Below, piece by piece: positions 7,810-20,195 of a stretch of DNA of 64,000 nt. Below the pieces are notes generated by a model. The model was not told the DNA's origin, did no database searches, and saw only the letters and a program-made list of their open reading frames with translations. Position numbers and translations under genes: made by a program. Source of the DNA: Sphingomonas pituitosa NBRC 102491 (GTDB lineage: Bacteria; Pseudomonadota; Alphaproteobacteria; Sphingomonadales; Sphingomonadaceae); the NCBI RefSeq assembly GCF_001598435.1, contig NZ_BCYY01000002.1:124001-188000 (forward strand), in the 5' to 3' direction. Position 1 is the stretch's first letter. Every line of letters begins with the position of its first letter.

Positions 7810-10494
7810 TCAGCCCAGCCGGGCCAGCGCCGCCGACAGCCGCTCGGCCTCGGCTGCCTTCTCGGCGTGATCCGCCCGCGCCTTTTCGACCGCCTCAGGC
7901 TTGGCACGTTCGACGAAGCTCGGGTTGCCGAGCCGGCCGGCCAGGCCGTCGCGCTCCTTTTCCGCCGCCGCGATCGCCTTGGTGAGGCGGGCGCGTTCGG
8001 CCTCGAGGTCGACGACGTCGCCAAGCGGCATCACGAAGGTCGCCTCGTCGACGACCAGCTGCAGCGCGCCGCCGGCCGGGGCATCGCCCTGGGCCTGATC
8101 GACACGGCCGAGCCGCGCCAGCGCCGCTTCCTGCCGGGAGAGACGGGCCACCGTCTCGGCCGACGCATCGCGGACGTGCAGCGCGAGGCGGGCGCCCGGC
8201 GGCACGTTGAGCTCGGTGCGTGCCGCGCGGATCTCGCTCACCAGCCGGATCAGCCAGTCGATCTCCTGCGCCGCCGACGGATCGAGCGCGCGGGCATCGG
8301 CCATCGGCCAGTGCGCGACGATCAGGTCATGGGTGCGCGGGCCCATCTTCGACCACAGCTCTTCGGTGATGAAGGGCATGAACGGGTGGAGCATGACGAG
8401 GATCTGGTCGAGCGCCCAGCCGGCGACGGCGCGCGTCTCGTCCGCCTCGGCGGCAGCGACGCCCTCGCCCTGCAGCACCGGCTTGATCAGCTCGAGATAC
8501 CAGTCGCAGAAGCGGCTCCAGACGAACTGGTAGATGGTGTTCGCCGCCTCGTCGAAGCGCAGGTCGGCCAGCGCGAGGTCCAGCGCCTGCACCGTCGCGA
8601 TGGTTTCGGCGATGATCCAGCGGTTTACCGCGAGCTCCGCAGTCGGCGCCTCAAGCTGCTTGCTCGCCGCGATGCCGTTGGACTGGCAGAAGCGCGCGGC
8701 GTTCCACAGCTTGGTCGCGAAGTTGCGATAGCCCTCGAGCCGCTTCTCATCCATCTTGATGTCGCGGCCCTGGCTTTCCATTGCCGCCATGAAGAAGCGT
8801 AGCGCATCGGCGCCGTACTTGTCGATCATGCCGAGCGGATCGACCGTGTTGCCCTTGGACTTGGACATCTTCTGGCCGTCCGCCGCGCGGACGAGACCGT
8901 GGAGATACAGGGTCTTGAACGGCACCTCTTTCATGAAGTGCAAACCCTGCATCATCATCCGCGCGTCCCAGAAGAACAGGATGTCGAAGCCGGAAATCAG
9001 CACGTCGTTCGAATAGCGCCCGCCCAGCGTGGGATCGGTGTTCTCGGGCCAGCCGAGCGTCGCGAACGGCCACAGTGCGGAGGAGAACCAGGTGTCGAGC
9101 ACATCGGGATCGCGGGTGAGCGCAACGCCCTCGCCCGCCTGTGCCTGTGCCTCTTCCTCGCTCTCGGCGACATAGGGCTTGCCGTCGGCGTCGAACCACG
9201 CCGGAATGCGATGCCCCCACCAAAGCTGGCGGCTGACGCACCAGGGCTGGATGTTCTCCATCCAGTTAAAGTACGTCTTCTCCCAGCTCTTCGGCACGAT
9301 CTTGGTCGCGCCCGAGCGGACCGCCTCGATCGCCGGCTTGGCGAGCGTGGCTGCGTCGACATACCATTGGTCGGTCAGCCACGGCTCGATCACCTGGCCC
9401 GAGCGGTCGCCATAGGGGGTCTGGATCGTGCGCGGTTCGGCGTCGTGCTCGGCGCCTTCCTTGTCGACGAAGGGCACGAGGAAGCCCTCGTCCTTCAGCC
9501 GCTGGACGATCGCCTTGCGCGCCTCGAAACGATCGAGCCCGATCAGTTCGGCGGGCACCAGCCCATCCTGCGTCTGGCAGATCGCGGCCTTGGCATCGAG
9601 CATGTTGAGCATCGCACCGGCTTTAATTCCGGCGCGAACACCCACCTCGAAATCGTTGAAATCATGTCCCGGCGTAATCTTGACCGCACCCGAACCCAGC
9701 GCCGGATCGGCATGCTCGTCACCGACGATCGGGATCAGGCGGCCGGTGATGGGCAGCTTGACCTGCTTGCCGATCAGCGCCTGGTAGCGTTCGTCCTCGG
9801 GATGCACGGCGACGGCCATGTCGGCCAGCATCGTCTCCGGACGCGTCGTCGCGACCTGGATGAAGCCCGAGCCGTCCGCCAGCGGATAGCGCAGGTGCCA
9901 GAAATTGCCGCGGACCTCCTTGGTCTCGACCTCGAGGTCCGAGATCGCGGTGCCGAGGCCCGGATCCCAGTTCACCAGCCGCTTGTCGCGATAGAGCAGC
10001 TTCTGGCGATAAAGTTCGACGAACACCTTGAGGACGGCCTTGGAGAAGCCCTCGTCCATCGTGAAGCGCTCGTTCGCCCAGTCCATCGAGCAGCCGAGCC
10101 GGCGCAGCTGGCGGGTGATCGCGCCGCCGCTCTCGGCCTTCCATTCCCATACCTTGTCGACGAAGGCCTCGCGGGTGAAGTCGGTGCGCTTCTGCCCCGC
10201 GGCGTTGAGCTGGCGCTCGACCACCATCTGCGTGGCGATGCCCGCGTGATCGGTGCCGACCACCCAGCGCGCATCCTTGCCCTTCAGCCGGGCGTGCCGG
10301 ACGAGGATGTCCTGCAGCGTGTTGTCGAGCGCGTGGCCGATATGCAGGCTGCCCGTCACGTTGGGCGGCGGGTTGACGATCGTCCAGGGCTCGGCGCCAT
10401 TGCGCTCGGGGCGGAACAGGCCTTCCTCTTCCCAATGGGCGTACCAGCGGGATTCGATTTCGGCGGGGTCGAAGGTCTTGGGGAGTTCGGTCAT
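7810..10494 (-). CDS. valS: valyl-tRNA synthetase
   Basis: An 894-residue class I synthetase that charges tRNA-Val and edits Thr. HIGH appears in [15 protein letters not shown] near residue 40-55, the KMSKSKGN loop is present near residue 545, and the C-terminal coiled-coil arm ([22 protein letters not shown]) is intact. The CP1 editing domain lies between residues about 200 and 340. Length is usual for alphaproteobacterial ValS. It is a stand-alone gene; the response regulator on the same strand ends 56 bases upstream. Confidence 0.97.
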   Translation of the reverse strand: MTELPKTFDPAEIESRWYAHWEEEGLFRPERNGAEPWTIVNPPPNVTGSLHIGHALDNTLQDILVRHARLKGKDARWVVGTDHAGIATQMVVERQLNAAGQKRTDFTREAFVDKVWEWKAESGGAITRQLRRLGCSMDWANERFTMDEGFSKAVLKVFVELYRQKLLYRDKRLVNWDPGLGTAISDLEVETKEVRGNFWHLRYPLADGSGFIQVATTRPETMLADMAVAVHPEDERYQALIGKQVKLPITGRLIPIVGDEHADPALGSGAVKITPGHDFNDFEVGVRAGIKAGAMLNMLDAKAAICQTQDGLVPAELIGLDRFEARKAIVQRLKDEGFLVPFVDKEGAEHDAEPRTIQTPYGDRSGQVIEPWLTDQWYVDAATLAKPAIEAVRSGATKIVPKSWEKTYFNWMENIQPWCVSRQLWWGHRIPAWFDADGKPYVAESEEEAQAQAGEGVALTRDPDVLDTWFSSALWPFATLGWPENTDPTLGGRYSNDVLISGFDILFFWDARMMMQGLHFMKEVPFKTLYLHGLVRAADGQKMSKSKGNTVDPLGMIDKYGADALRFFMAAMESQGRDIKMDEKRLEGYRNFATKLWNAARFCQSNGIAASKQLEAPTAELAVNRWIIAETIATVQALDLALADLRFDEAANTIYQFVWSRFCDWYLELIKPVLQGEGVAAAEADETRAVAGWALDQILVMLHPFMPFITEELWSKMGPRTHDLIVAHWPMADARALDPSAAQEIDWLIRLVSEIRAARTELNVPPGARLALHVRDASAETVARLSRQEAALARLGRVDQAQGDAPAGGALQLVVDEATFVMPLGDVVDLEAERARLTKAIAAAEKERDGLAGRLGNPSFVERAKPEAVEKARADHAEKAAEAERLSAALARLG

Positions 10495-10550
10495 GATGAC
10501 AGGGGCTTTAGCGTCGCCCCTGCCCTGCGCACAACCCTAAGCGACCGCAC

Positions 10551-10904
10551 TCAGCTCAGGCTGCTGAGCACCTTGTCGACGCGGTCGAGCGTGAACGGCT
10601 TGGAGAGCACCGGCCGGTCGCGGTGCGATTGGGCGATGCTGTCGTCGGCGCCGCCGGTCGCGAGCACGAACGGGATGCCGAGTTCGGCCAGCTTGTCGGC
10701 CACCGGCCAGCTCTGCTCGCCGCCGCGCAGGTTCACATCGAGGATCGCTGCATCGATCCCGCCAGCCCCGATCCGATCGAGCGCCTCGGCGACATTGTCC
10801 GCGGTGCCCGCCGGCACCCGGTCCAGCGCGTCGAGGAAATCCTCGAGCATCATGGCGATCAACGGCTCGTCTTCGACGATGAGGATGTTACGCGGACCCT
10901 GCAT
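10551..10904 (-). CDS. single-domain response regulator
   Basis: A 117-residue receiver domain with no output domain. Acidic pocket VEDEP is at residues 10-14, phosphoacceptor Asp56 is in AAILDVNLRG, the Thr-type switch region is VLATGG, and the invariant Lys-Pro is in SKPF. Sequence style (VEDEPLIAMMLEDFL) is that of receivers usually paired with HWE/HisKA_2 kinases in Alphaproteobacteria. A GGGGG Shine-Dalgarno run precedes the ATG at 10904. It starts 40 bases after the stop of cckA on the same strand, so co-transcription is possible, but a phosphotransfer link to CckA is inference. Confidence 0.88.
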   Translation of the reverse strand: MQGPRNILIVEDEPLIAMMLEDFLDALDRVPAGTADNVAEALDRIGAGGIDAAILDVNLRGGEQSWPVADKLAELGIPFVLATGGADDSIAQSHRDRPVLSKPFTLDRVDKVLSSLS

Positions 10905-10944
10905 ATAGCCCCCTTTGCAGGAAAAATGGTTACGTGCCAAGCAC

Positions 10945-13338
10945 TTATTTGGTCACCAATATCTCCTGAACAGCCTCCGCAAGTTGTTGCACGGAAAAGG
11001 GTTTAGGAAGAAAGGCGACATTGTCGAGATCGATCGAACGGCGCAATTGTTCCTCGGCATAGCCCGACATGAACAGGATCGGCAGGTCGGGCCAACGCTC
11101 GCGGACCTTGCGGGCCATGCTGGGGCCGTCCAGTACCGGCATCACCACGTCGGAAACGAGCAGGTCCGGCTTGTCCATTGTCTCGATCGTTTCAAGCGCG
11201 ACTTCGCCGTTTTCTGCGGTCACCACCGAATAGCCCTGGCGGGTCAGCGCGCGCTCGGCGATCGCGCGGACCATGTCCTCGTCCTCGACGACAAGGATGG
11301 TGCCTGTACCCCACAGGTCGGCGGGCTTCTCCTTGGTGACGGGCAGCTTGGCGACGGCAGTCTCCGGCGCGGTATGGACCGGCAGATAGATGGTGAAGGC
11401 CGCACCGCCGCCCGGGTTGTTCTCGGCAAAGATATAGCCGCCGGACTGCTTGATGATGCCGTAGACGGTCGACAGGCCGAGCCCGGTCCCCTTGCCCACT
11501 TCCTTGGTGGTGAAGAACGGCTCCCAGATCTTCGGCAGGATCTCCGGCGGAATGCCGGTCCCGGTGTCGGAGATGCGCAGCGCGGTATAGTCGCCGACCG
11601 GCAGCACGTCGTCGTCCATCCGTCGCACGTCGGCGGAGGAGACCGCCAGCGTCTCGATCGTCAGCGAGCCGCCGCCGCTCGGGTTCTTGCTGAGCATCGA
11701 GTCGCGCGCGTTGACCGCAAGGTTGACCACCACCTGCTCGAGCTGGCCCGGATCGGCGCGCACCGGCCCCAGGTTGCGGCCGTGCTTCACGTCGAGCGAC
11801 ACCGTCTCGCCGAGCAGCCGCTTCAGCAGGTTCGAGACCTCGGAGATGATGTCCGGCAGCTGCAGCACCTGCGGCCGCAGCGTCTGCTGGCGCGAGAAGG
11901 CGAGCAACTGGCGGGTCAGGCTCGCGGCGCGATTGGAGTTGGCGCGGATCTGCTGGATGTCGTCATAGTCGCTGTCGCCGGGCGAATGGCGCATCAGCAT
12001 CAGATCGCAATGGCCGATGATCGCGGTGAGGATGTTGTTGAAGTCGTGCGCGACGCCGCCGGCGAGCTGGCCCACCGCCTGCATCTTGGTCGCCTGGGCG
12101 ATCTGGCGCTTGAGCTTGCCCTCCTCGCCCGAGTCCCGCAGGCTCAGCAGCACCGCGGCATCCCCGAGCCCCCGCGCGCCGGCAATGGTGATCGCCACCG
12201 GCTCCTCGGACGCATCCTTCAACCGGACGGTGATCTCCAGCGATTGCGGCGCCCCGCCGGCGAAGCGACGGACCGCATCGGCCAGCGTCGCCTTGTCCTC
12301 GCGGACTACCAGATCGCCCGGATAGAGCGGCGGCGCGGCCGGATGGACGCGCGCGGTACGGACGAACGCATCGTTCATCATCAGGAACCGCCCGTCGCGG
12401 TCGATCAGCGCTAGCCCGGTCGGCAGTAGCGAGATGAGCGAATGGACATGCGTCGAGGCGCTGCCCGCCAGCGCCGGGCTGGCGAGCACCGCCGGCTCCT
12501 CGTCGAGCAGGGCGACCAGCAGCGGCGCCTCATCGCCTTCGAGGAACGGGATCTGGAGCACGCGCAGCGGTGTGCCCTCGATCCCTTCGCGCTCGAAGCG
12601 GACCTGGCCTATCGAATCGGTGATCAGCATGCCGGCGAAGTCGCGACCGTCGACGACGGCGTCGGCACTTCCCAGCGCGCGGTGGCGAAAGACGCGGTTG
12701 GCCGAACGGATACGGCCATCGGGCGCAACCAGCACCACCATCACCCCCGCGCCGCCCAGACGATCCCCGGTCGGCCCGGCGAGCAGCCCCTGGACCTGCA
12801 CGGCAAGGTCGAGCGCGTGGATGCCGATGAAGCGCCATACCAGCGATTCGTCGCCCACCCGGACGACCCGCACCGCCACCTGCGCGCCGAAAACCTGAAC
12901 GTCGCTGCACCGGCTCTCGCCGTCCCGCCACGCCGCGCGCGCACAGGCGCCCAAGGCACGCTCCCCATCCTCGCCGATCGGCAGGTTCGGCGGCGTAGGC
13001 CAGCCTCCGAACAGTGCCTCGTAGCGCGGATTGGCGCAGACCAGCCGACCGCTGCGATCGGTTACCGCGAGCGCGTCATCACTGGCGGAGGCCAATGCAT
13101 GGGCGATCGCCCAATCGGTATAGCGTTCAATGCTGGTACTGGGCGAACGAAACAGTCGCCCAAAGGCCAGCATTACCCCTGCCGCCAGCAACGCCGCGGC
13201 AAGAAACCCCGCAGCAATTGTGCGATCGTTCAGGCTGAACAGGATTGCGGCGGCAGCAGCGACACCGGTAACCACCACTGCCACGATCGGCAGCAGCAGC
13301 GAAGGCTTGGGCAGCTCGGCGTCGGGCAGACTTGCCAT
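10945..13338 (-). CDS. cckA: CckA-type hybrid sensor histidine kinase
   Basis: A 797-residue inner-membrane kinase. Two transmembrane helices (about 14-34 and 41-62) are followed by PAS-like sensor regions (about 85-400) and the HisKA domain with phosphorylatable His431 ([14 protein letters not shown]). An HATPase domain follows, with the N box near 540 and G boxes DTGTGIPPE and [11 protein letters not shown]-terminal receiver domain carries Asp730 ([13 protein letters not shown]). This arrangement and the sequence around H431 match CckA, which phosphorylates CtrA and CpdR through ChpT to control the alphaproteobacterial cell cycle or, in sphingomonads, motility and related traits. The single-domain response regulator follows. 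Confidence 0.93.
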   Translation of the reverse strand: MASLPDAELPKPSLLLPIVAVVVTGVAAAAAILFSLNDRTIAAGFLAAALLAAGVMLAFGRLFRSPSTSIERYTDWAIAHALASASDDALAVTDRSGRLVCANPRYEALFGGWPTPPNLPIGEDGERALGACARAAWRDGESRCSDVQVFGAQVAVRVVRVGDESLVWRFIGIHALDLAVQVQGLLAGPTGDRLGGAGVMVVLVAPDGRIRSANRVFRHRALGSADAVVDGRDFAGMLITDSIGQVRFEREGIEGTPLRVLQIPFLEGDEAPLLVALLDEEPAVLASPALAGSASTHVHSLISLLPTGLALIDRDGRFLMMNDAFVRTARVHPAAPPLYPGDLVVREDKATLADAVRRFAGGAPQSLEITVRLKDASEEPVAITIAGARGLGDAAVLLSLRDSGEEGKLKRQIAQATKMQAVGQLAGGVAHDFNNILTAIIGHCDLMLMRHSPGDSDYDDIQQIRANSNRAASLTRQLLAFSRQQTLRPQVLQLPDIISEVSNLLKRLLGETVSLDVKHGRNLGPVRADPGQLEQVVVNLAVNARDSMLSKNPSGGGSLTIETLAVSSADVRRMDDDVLPVGDYTALRISDTGTGIPPEILPKIWEPFFTTKEVGKGTGLGLSTVYGIIKQSGGYIFAENNPGGGAAFTIYLPVHTAPETAVAKLPVTKEKPADLWGTGTILVVEDEDMVRAIAERALTRQGYSVVTAENGEVALETIETMDKPDLLVSDVVMPVLDGPSMARKVRERWPDLPILFMSGYAEEQLRRSIDLDNVAFLPKPFSVQQLAEAVQEILVTK

Positions 13339-13412
13339 CGGTCACCGATGTTCCGTCGCCGCCGCAGCGTCAAGCACCGATCGCGTCGGATCGGACGCAG
13401 ACCCGTTCTGGA

Positions 13413-13955
13413 TCAATGCGCTGCGCGACGGAGGTGCAACCGGCGCTTGCGCTTGCGGACGATCCACCACCGCCACAGCAGCCCGCTGCCGAAATAGCCC
13501 AGGATGGCAAGCACCACCGCCAGGGTGACGAGCCCGGTCAGCAACGCGGGGCCACCCTGGTGCAGCAGCCAGTCGAGCCAGCCTGGTGCGCCGTCCTTGA
13601 GAACGTCTCCAGACAGGCCCGGCCCGAGCATCCAGCTGCCGAGCCAATAGGCGGCGACCCAGAGAGGCGGCGTGGTGAAGGGATTGGTCAGAAAGGTCGT
13701 CGCGGCTGCAGCCGGTATGTTTGCACGGAGCGGCAGCGCGAGGACGGCTGAAGCGGGGATCTGGCCCATCGGCACGAGAATGCCAGTGAGCATGCCCAGT
13801 GCCACGCCGCGCGGCACCGAGCGGCGTGTGAACCGCCACAGCGACGAATGCATCACCCGCCCGGCCACCGGCTTCAGCCAGCGATTGGTCTCGATGGACT
13901 CGCGGCTTGGTACCGCCTTGTCGGCCAGGCGGCGCAGGCGGCCCGCCGGCGGCAT
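13413..13955 (-). CDS. DUF2062 membrane protein
   Basis: A 180-residue protein with a positively charged N-terminus (SRESIETNRWLKPVAGR) and the DUF2062 core SVPRGVALGMLTGILVPMGQ followed by FLTNPFTTPPLW. There are about three predicted membrane segments (residues about 60-80, 95-130, 140-165). No biochemical role is established for the family. The ATG at 13955 follows the smpB stop with a single base between (TGAgATG), so it is read as the second gene of an smpB operon. A longer in-frame start exists inside smpB but is unlikely. Confidence 0.82.
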   Translation of the reverse strand: MPPAGRLRRLADKAVPSRESIETNRWLKPVAGRVMHSSLWRFTRRSVPRGVALGMLTGILVPMGQIPASAVLALPLRANIPAAAATTFLTNPFTTPPLWVAAYWLGSWMLGPGLSGDVLKDGAPGWLDWLLHQGGPALLTGLVTLAVVLAILGYFGSGLLWRWWIVRKRKRRLHLRRAAH

Positions 13956-13956
13956 C

Positions 13957-14439
13957 TCAGCCGCGGTCGCGGAGGATTCGCGACTGCTCGCGCTTCCAGT
14001 CGCGTTCCTTGATCGTCTCGCGCTTGTCATGCGTCTTCTTGCCCTTCGCCAGCGCCAGCTCCACCTTCGCGCGTCCCTTGCTGTTGAAATAGACCGACAA
14101 CGGGACCAGCGTCATGCCTTCGCGGGCGACGGCGCCGTGCAGTTTGTTAATCTGGCGCTCGTTGAGGAGCAGTTTACGCGGCCGCTTGGGCTCGTGGTTG
14201 AAGCGGTTGCCGTGGCTGAACTCGGGGATGTTGGCGTTGACCAGCCACACCGCCTCGTTCTTGATTTCGGCATAGGCCTCGGCGATCGAGCCTTCGCCGA
14301 ACCGGAGCGACTTCACCTCGGTGCCGGTGAGGACGAGGCCGGCTTCATAGGTCTGCTCGATGAAATAATCGAAACGCGCGCGCCGGTTCTCGGCGACGGT
14401 CTTTACTTTATCGAATTCCAGGGGACGTGGACGGGCCAT
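13957..14439 (-). CDS. smpB: SsrA-binding protein (trans-translation)
   Basis: A 160-residue protein that escorts tmRNA to stalled ribosomes. Diagnostic segments are [36 protein letters not shown] and the basic C-terminal tail [20 protein letters not shown] that reads the empty mRNA channel. Length and start are standard. It lies downstream of dapA on the same strand but a strong hairpin separates them. The tmRNA gene itself is not in this window. Confidence 0.97.
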   Translation of the reverse strand: MARPRPLEFDKVKTVAENRRARFDYFIEQTYEAGLVLTGTEVKSLRFGEGSIAEAYAEIKNEAVWLVNANIPEFSHGNRFNHEPKRPRKLLLNERQINKLHGAVAREGMTLVPLSVYFNSKGRAKVELALAKGKKTHDKRETIKERDWKREQSRILRDRG

Positions 14440-14465
14440 AAGACCGCGGGATGTAGGGATGGACC

Positions 14466-14500
14466 GGCCGGAGCGCCAGCCGTTTGTTGGCGCTCCGGCC
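14466..14500 (-). terminator. hairpin between dapA and smpB
   Basis: A perfect 13-bp stem (14466-14478 with 14488-14500) and 9-base loop lies 7 bases downstream of the dapA stop. A T-tract is lacking, so it is either a weak intrinsic terminator or a processing or stability element. Confidence 0.55.
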
Positions 14501-14506
14501 CGTTCC

Positions 14507-15388
14507 TCAAAGAAGGCCGGCGAATTCGAGCGCGGCGTCCACCGCCTTGCGGCTCGCCTCGCCCGCTTCAGTCATCGGCAGGCGAATATCCTGCGGAAAG
14601 CCGGCGCGGACCCGGCCCATCGCGTACTTGACCGGCCCGGGCGAGGCATCGGTAAACATCGCGATGTGGAGCGGATAGAGCTTGTCGTGCAGCGCGAGCG
14701 CCCCGGCAGTGTCGCCCGCCGCCCAGGCGGCCTGGAAATCGGCGCAAAGCTTCGGCGCGATGTTCGCCGTCACCGAGACGCACCCCACGCCACCCATCGC
14801 ATTGAAGGCCAGCGCGGTCTCGTCATTGCCCGAAAGCTGGACGAAGCCGGTGCTGCAACCCGCGCGCTGTTCGGACACGCGGCTGAGGTTGCCGGTTGCA
14901 TCCTTCACGCCGATGAACGTCTCCGGAAACGCCTGCACGATCCGCGCCATGGTGGCGGGCTGGATGTCGGTGACGGTGCGGCCGGGCACGTTGTACAGCA
15001 CGATCGGCAGGTCGGTCGCCTCGGCCACCGCGGCGAAGTGCCGGAAGATGCCTTCCTGGCTCGGCCGGTTGTAATAAGGCGGCACCATCAGCGCCGCGTC
15101 GGCGCCGGCCTGCTGGGCGGCATGGACGTTGTCGATCGCCACCTTGGTGTCGTTCGAGCCCGCGCCCGCGAGGATCTTCACACGGCCTTTGGCCTGATCG
15201 GCACAGACCCGCACGACGTGGAAATGCTCGTCCTTGGGCATGGTCGCGGCCTCGCCGGTGGTGCCGCAGGGCACCAGCGCGGCGGAACCTTCGGTGATCT
15301 GCCATTCGACGAGCGCGCGGAAATCCTCCTCCGCGAACGCGCCGTCACGGAACGGCGTTACGAGCGCAGGGATCGATCCTGAAAACAT
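14507..15388 (-). CDS. dapA: 4-hydroxy-tetrahydrodipicolinate synthase
   Basis: A 293-residue TIM-barrel lyase that condenses pyruvate with aspartate semialdehyde in lysine and meso-diaminopimelate synthesis. It has the GTTGEA pyruvate-binding motif ([11 protein letters not shown], about residue 40-50), the catalytic Tyr of VLYNVPGRT, and the Schiff-base Lys in [11 protein letters not shown]. Length is normal. It is divergent from the lytic transglycosylase gene, fitting a cell-wall theme though not proof of co-regulation. Confidence 0.96.
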   Translation of the reverse strand: MFSGSIPALVTPFRDGAFAEEDFRALVEWQITEGSAALVPCGTTGEAATMPKDEHFHVVRVCADQAKGRVKILAGAGSNDTKVAIDNVHAAQQAGADAALMVPPYYNRPSQEGIFRHFAAVAEATDLPIVLYNVPGRTVTDIQPATMARIVQAFPETFIGVKDATGNLSRVSEQRAGCSTGFVQLSGNDETALAFNAMGGVGCVSVTANIAPKLCADFQAAWAAGDTAGALALHDKLYPLHIAMFTDASPGPVKYAMGRVRAGFPQDIRLPMTEAGEASRKAVDAALEFAGLL

Positions 15389-15450
15389 CGCGCGGAATCA
15401 TCCTCTTTTTCGGTATAAACGGGGTGGCAGATACGGTGCGATCTCCTATC

Positions 15451-17451
15451 ATGTCCAGCATGGTCGGTACGGTACTCAAAGGCGCGTTGGTGTTCGCCGG
15501 TGTTTCGGGACTGGCAGCCTCCTCGCAGGTGACGCCTGCGATGCTGGCGGCCCTGGCAGGCGGCTTCGTGCCGCAGGCGCAGGCGCAATATGATCCGGTG
15601 AGCACGGCGCTGGCCGAATGGAAGCGTCTGCAGCAGTCGGACAATTACGCCTTTTCCGATTATGCCAATTTCCTGCTCGCCCATCCCGGCTGGCCCGGCG
15701 AGAAGAGCAGGCGTGCCGCTGCCGAGACGATCCTCGACAGCGGCGGGTCGATGCCGGACCTCGCCGTCCGCTTCTTCACCCGTTTCCCGCCGATCACCCC
15801 CGCCGGCCGGCTGCGCTATGCCGAGGCACTCGCCGCCACCGGCCGCCGGGCCGAGGCGGAGGACCAGGCGCGGCGTGCGTGGCGCTCGGGAATCCTGCGC
15901 ACGGTCGACGAAAGCAAATTGCTCGCGTCGTTCAGTACCGTACTGCGCCCCGCCGATCATGACGCGCGCGAAGACATGCTGCTCTGGCAGGGCGCGACCA
16001 GCATCGCGACGCGGCAGCTGGCCTATACCTCGCCTGCGTTGCGGCCGGTGTTCGACGCGCGGATCGCCTACCGCACCAATGCCGTCGACGCCGCGAGCAA
16101 GGCAGCCCTTGCCGATGCGCGCGGCCAGTTCGACCATGGCTATATCGCCGATCGCGCCCGTTGGCTGGGCCAGACCGGCCAGACCCAGCTGATGCGCTCG
16201 TACCTCGCCCAGCCGCGGCGGATGGCCGGTTTTCCCGGCGATCCCGAGAAATGGTACGAGGTGCTGCTCTCCGCCGCGCGCGGCGCGCTGGCGGACGGGC
16301 AGTACGATCTCGCCTATCGGATCGCCTCGCAGGTTGACGACGCCTTCCCGTCCGGCACCGACGTGAGCGACCTCTCGCTCGGCGTGCGCGACGACTATAC
16401 CAGCATCACCTGGCTCGCGGGCACGGTGGCGCTCTACAATCTCGGCCGGCCGAATGACGCCGTCGGCATGTTCGCGCGCTACGGCCACGGATCGAAGACG
16501 CCGGGCACCCAATCCAAGGGCCTGTACTGGGCCGGTCGCGCCGCCGAAGCGGCCGGCAATGCATCCGGCGCGCGCGCCTATTATGCGAGCGCCAGCGGCT
16601 TCCCCGACCTGTTCTACGGCCAGCTCGCAGCCGAGCGGATGGGGCAGCCGCTGCAAGGGCCCCGCAACCTGGCCGGCAAGACCGCTGCGCCCGGCGCCCG
16701 CGATGCCTTCTACCGCCGCGAGCTCGTCCGCGCCGCGCAGCTGCTCGGCCAGATGGGCAATCGCAGCGACCAGAGCCTGTTCCTGCGCAAGATTGCCGAG
16801 GATGCGACGACCGAGGACGACCACCTCCTCGCCGCCGACCTCAGCCGCACGCTGGGCCGGCCGGACCTGGGCGTGATGGTGGGCCGCAGCGCGCTCCAGA
16901 ACGGCCTGTCGGACTATAGCGCCGCCGGCTACCCTTCGGTGAAGGTGCCGGAGGGGCAGCGCGATTACTGGACCATCATCCACGCGATCGCCCGCCAGGA
17001 AAGCCAGTTCAACCGCGACGCGGTGAGCCGCGCCGGCGCGCGCGGGCTGATGCAGCTGATGCCGGGCACCGCGCGCGAGACCGCCGGCAAGCTCGGCATG
17101 GGCTACGATCCGGGCGCGCTCAACGCAGATACCGATTACAACATCCAGCTCGGCTCAAGCTATTTCCAGCGGATGCTGACCTATTATGGCGGCTGCTATC
17201 CGCTTGCCGTCGCCGCGTATAATGCCGGTCCGGGCAATGTGAACAAGTGGCTGCGCGCCTATGGCGATCCCCGGCTGCCCGGCGGCGACGTTGTCCGCTG
17301 GATCGAGCAGATCCCGATCTTCGAGACCAAGAACTATGTCCAGCGCGTACTGGAAAACGCCGTGGTCTACGATCTGATGAACCCCTCCTATGCCCGCAGC
17401 AAGGGCACGGCGAACCTCAGCTGGTATCTGGGCAAGAGCCGGCCGGGCTGA
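15451..17451 (+). CDS. soluble lytic murein transglycosylase
   Basis: A protein of about 666 residues, exported to the periplasm. The N-terminus has a signal-peptide-like hydrophobic stretch ending near AQAQ. A long alpha-helical superhelical (TPR-like) region follows, then a C-terminal SLT domain with catalytic Glu in ARQESQFNRDAVS and the motifs ARGLMQLMPGTA and AAYNAGPGNVNKW. It cleaves peptidoglycan to 1,6-anhydro-muropeptides. A GTG at 15424 would give nine extra residues; neither start has a clear ribosome site, so the ATG at 15451 is a judgement. The greB gene starts 14 bases downstream. Confidence 0.92.
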   Translation: MSSMVGTVLKGALVFAGVSGLAASSQVTPAMLAALAGGFVPQAQAQYDPVSTALAEWKRLQQSDNYAFSDYANFLLAHPGWPGEKSRRAAAETILDSGGSMPDLAVRFFTRFPPITPAGRLRYAEALAATGRRAEAEDQARRAWRSGILRTVDESKLLASFSTVLRPADHDAREDMLLWQGATSIATRQLAYTSPALRPVFDARIAYRTNAVDAASKAALADARGQFDHGYIADRARWLGQTGQTQLMRSYLAQPRRMAGFPGDPEKWYEVLLSAARGALADGQYDLAYRIASQVDDAFPSGTDVSDLSLGVRDDYTSITWLAGTVALYNLGRPNDAVGMFARYGHGSKTPGTQSKGLYWAGRAAEAAGNASGARAYYASASGFPDLFYGQLAAERMGQPLQGPRNLAGKTAAPGARDAFYRRELVRAAQLLGQMGNRSDQSLFLRKIAEDATTEDDHLLAADLSRTLGRPDLGVMVGRSALQNGLSDYSAAGYPSVKVPEGQRDYWTIIHAIARQESQFNRDAVSRAGARGLMQLMPGTARETAGKLGMGYDPGALNADTDYNIQLGSSYFQRMLTYYGGCYPLAVAAYNAGPGNVNKWLRAYGDPRLPGGDVVRWIEQIPIFETKNYVQRVLENAVVYDLMNPSYARSKGTANLSWYLGKSRPG

Positions 17452-17465
17452 TAGCGCTGGCGGCG

Positions 17466-17945
17466 ATGAACGATCGCCCCAACTATATCACGCCTGCAGG
17501 CTATGCGACGCTCAAGGCCGAGTATGACCAGCTCTTCGGGCAGGAGCGCCCCAAGCTGGTCGACACCATCTCATGGGCGGCGGGCAATGGCGATCGCTCG
17601 GAGAATGGCGATTACATCTATGGCCGCAAGCGGCTGCGCGAGATCGACCGCCGGCTGGGTTTCCTCGCCCGGCGGATGAAGGCGGCCAAGGTCGTCGATC
17701 CCACCCGCCAGGAAGATCGCAGCGGCGTGTTCTTCGGCGCATGCGTGACGATCGCCGACGAGGACGACAACCAGCGCATCCTCACCCTGGTCGGCGACGA
17801 CGAGGCCGATGCCGGCAAGGGGCTGGTGGGGTGGAACGCCCCGCTCGCCCGAGCGCTGCGCGGCGCGCGGGTGGGCGATCTGCGCCGCGTCACCCTGCCC
17901 GCCGGCGAGCGGGAATATGAAGTGATCGCAATTACGTATCCCTGA
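17466..17945 (+). CDS. greB: transcription elongation factor GreB
   Basis: A 159-residue factor that enters the RNA polymerase secondary channel and stimulates cleavage of backtracked RNA. The N-terminal coiled-coil carries NGDRSENGDYIYGRKRLREI at its tip (acidic residues in ENGDY), typical of GreB rather than GreA. The C-terminal FKBP-like domain ends GEREYEVIAITYP. The ATG at 17466 is the only plausible start. It follows the transglycosylase closely and is probably co-transcribed. A greA paralogue is at 45.1 kb. Confidence 0.93.
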   Translation: MNDRPNYITPAGYATLKAEYDQLFGQERPKLVDTISWAAGNGDRSENGDYIYGRKRLREIDRRLGFLARRMKAAKVVDPTRQEDRSGVFFGACVTIADEDDNQRILTLVGDDEADAGKGLVGWNAPLARALRGARVGDLRRVTLPAGEREYEVIAITYP

Positions 17946-18060
17946 CGCGCCGGGAACTGCACCGATTGCGGCGGACCGTGTTCGCTCTGTGCTTCCGATT
18001 TGTCCCAGACTGCTACAGATGGAGCGCGCCCGGATGGTCGGGCGAGTGTAAAGGGAGCGT

Positions 18061-18339
18061 ATGGCGCAGCAGCGAATCCTGGTTTCGGGACGGGTACAGG
18101 GGGTCGGCTATCGCGACTGGGTGGTGCGGACCGCGCAGCGCGGCGGGCTGACGGGCTGGGTCCGCAATCTGCGCGACGGCAGGGTGGAGATTCTTGCGGC
18201 AGGCGAAGACACGGCGCTCGGCCTGTTCGTCGAGGCGTGCCGCGAAGGCCCGCCACTCGCCCGCGTGGCGCATGTCGAAAGCGAGGCAGTGCCCGAGGAC
18301 AAGCCGCACAAGGGCTTCACCAAGCGCTTCACCGCCTGA
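18061..18339 (+). CDS. acyP: acylphosphatase
   Basis: A 92-residue enzyme hydrolysing acyl phosphates such as acetyl phosphate or carbamoyl phosphate. The phosphate loop GRVQGVGYRDWV holds the catalytic Arg, and the catalytic Asn is in GWVRNLRDGRVE. A good Shine-Dalgarno (AAGGGAG) precedes the ATG. It is a stand-alone gene, closed by a strong hairpin at 18363. Confidence 0.95.
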   Translation: MAQQRILVSGRVQGVGYRDWVVRTAQRGGLTGWVRNLRDGRVEILAAGEDTALGLFVEACREGPPLARVAHVESEAVPEDKPHKGFTKRFTA

Positions 18340-18362
18340 ACGAAGCGGCAGCCGGACACAGA

Positions 18363-18397
18363 AAAGGGGCCGCTTCGTATCCCGAAGCGGCCCCTTT
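18363..18397. terminator. bidirectional intrinsic terminator between acyP and ettA
   Basis: A 15-bp perfect stem (AAAGGGGCCGCTTCG with CGAAGCGGCCCCTTT) and five-base loop lies between two convergent genes, with A-rich and T-rich flanks giving U-tracts in both directions. Confidence 0.88.
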
Positions 18398-18414
18398 CCT
18401 TTGCGGCTATCCGA

Positions 18415-20094
<1,680 letters not shown>

Positions 20095-20195
20095 GGTGGC
20101 GGATCTCCGTTGCGAAAATTCTGAATGCTGGAAAGTCGTGCGGCATGTAGCGATGCGGGCGGAAGTTGGCAACGCAGGGGTTGAGCGGCGCCATC

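Noticed and set aside
6028..8802. Open frame of 924 codons on the plus strand covering photolyase, lipid kinase and valS regions
   Set aside because: Crosses genes on both strands and shows no recognisable domain; another GC-driven shadow.
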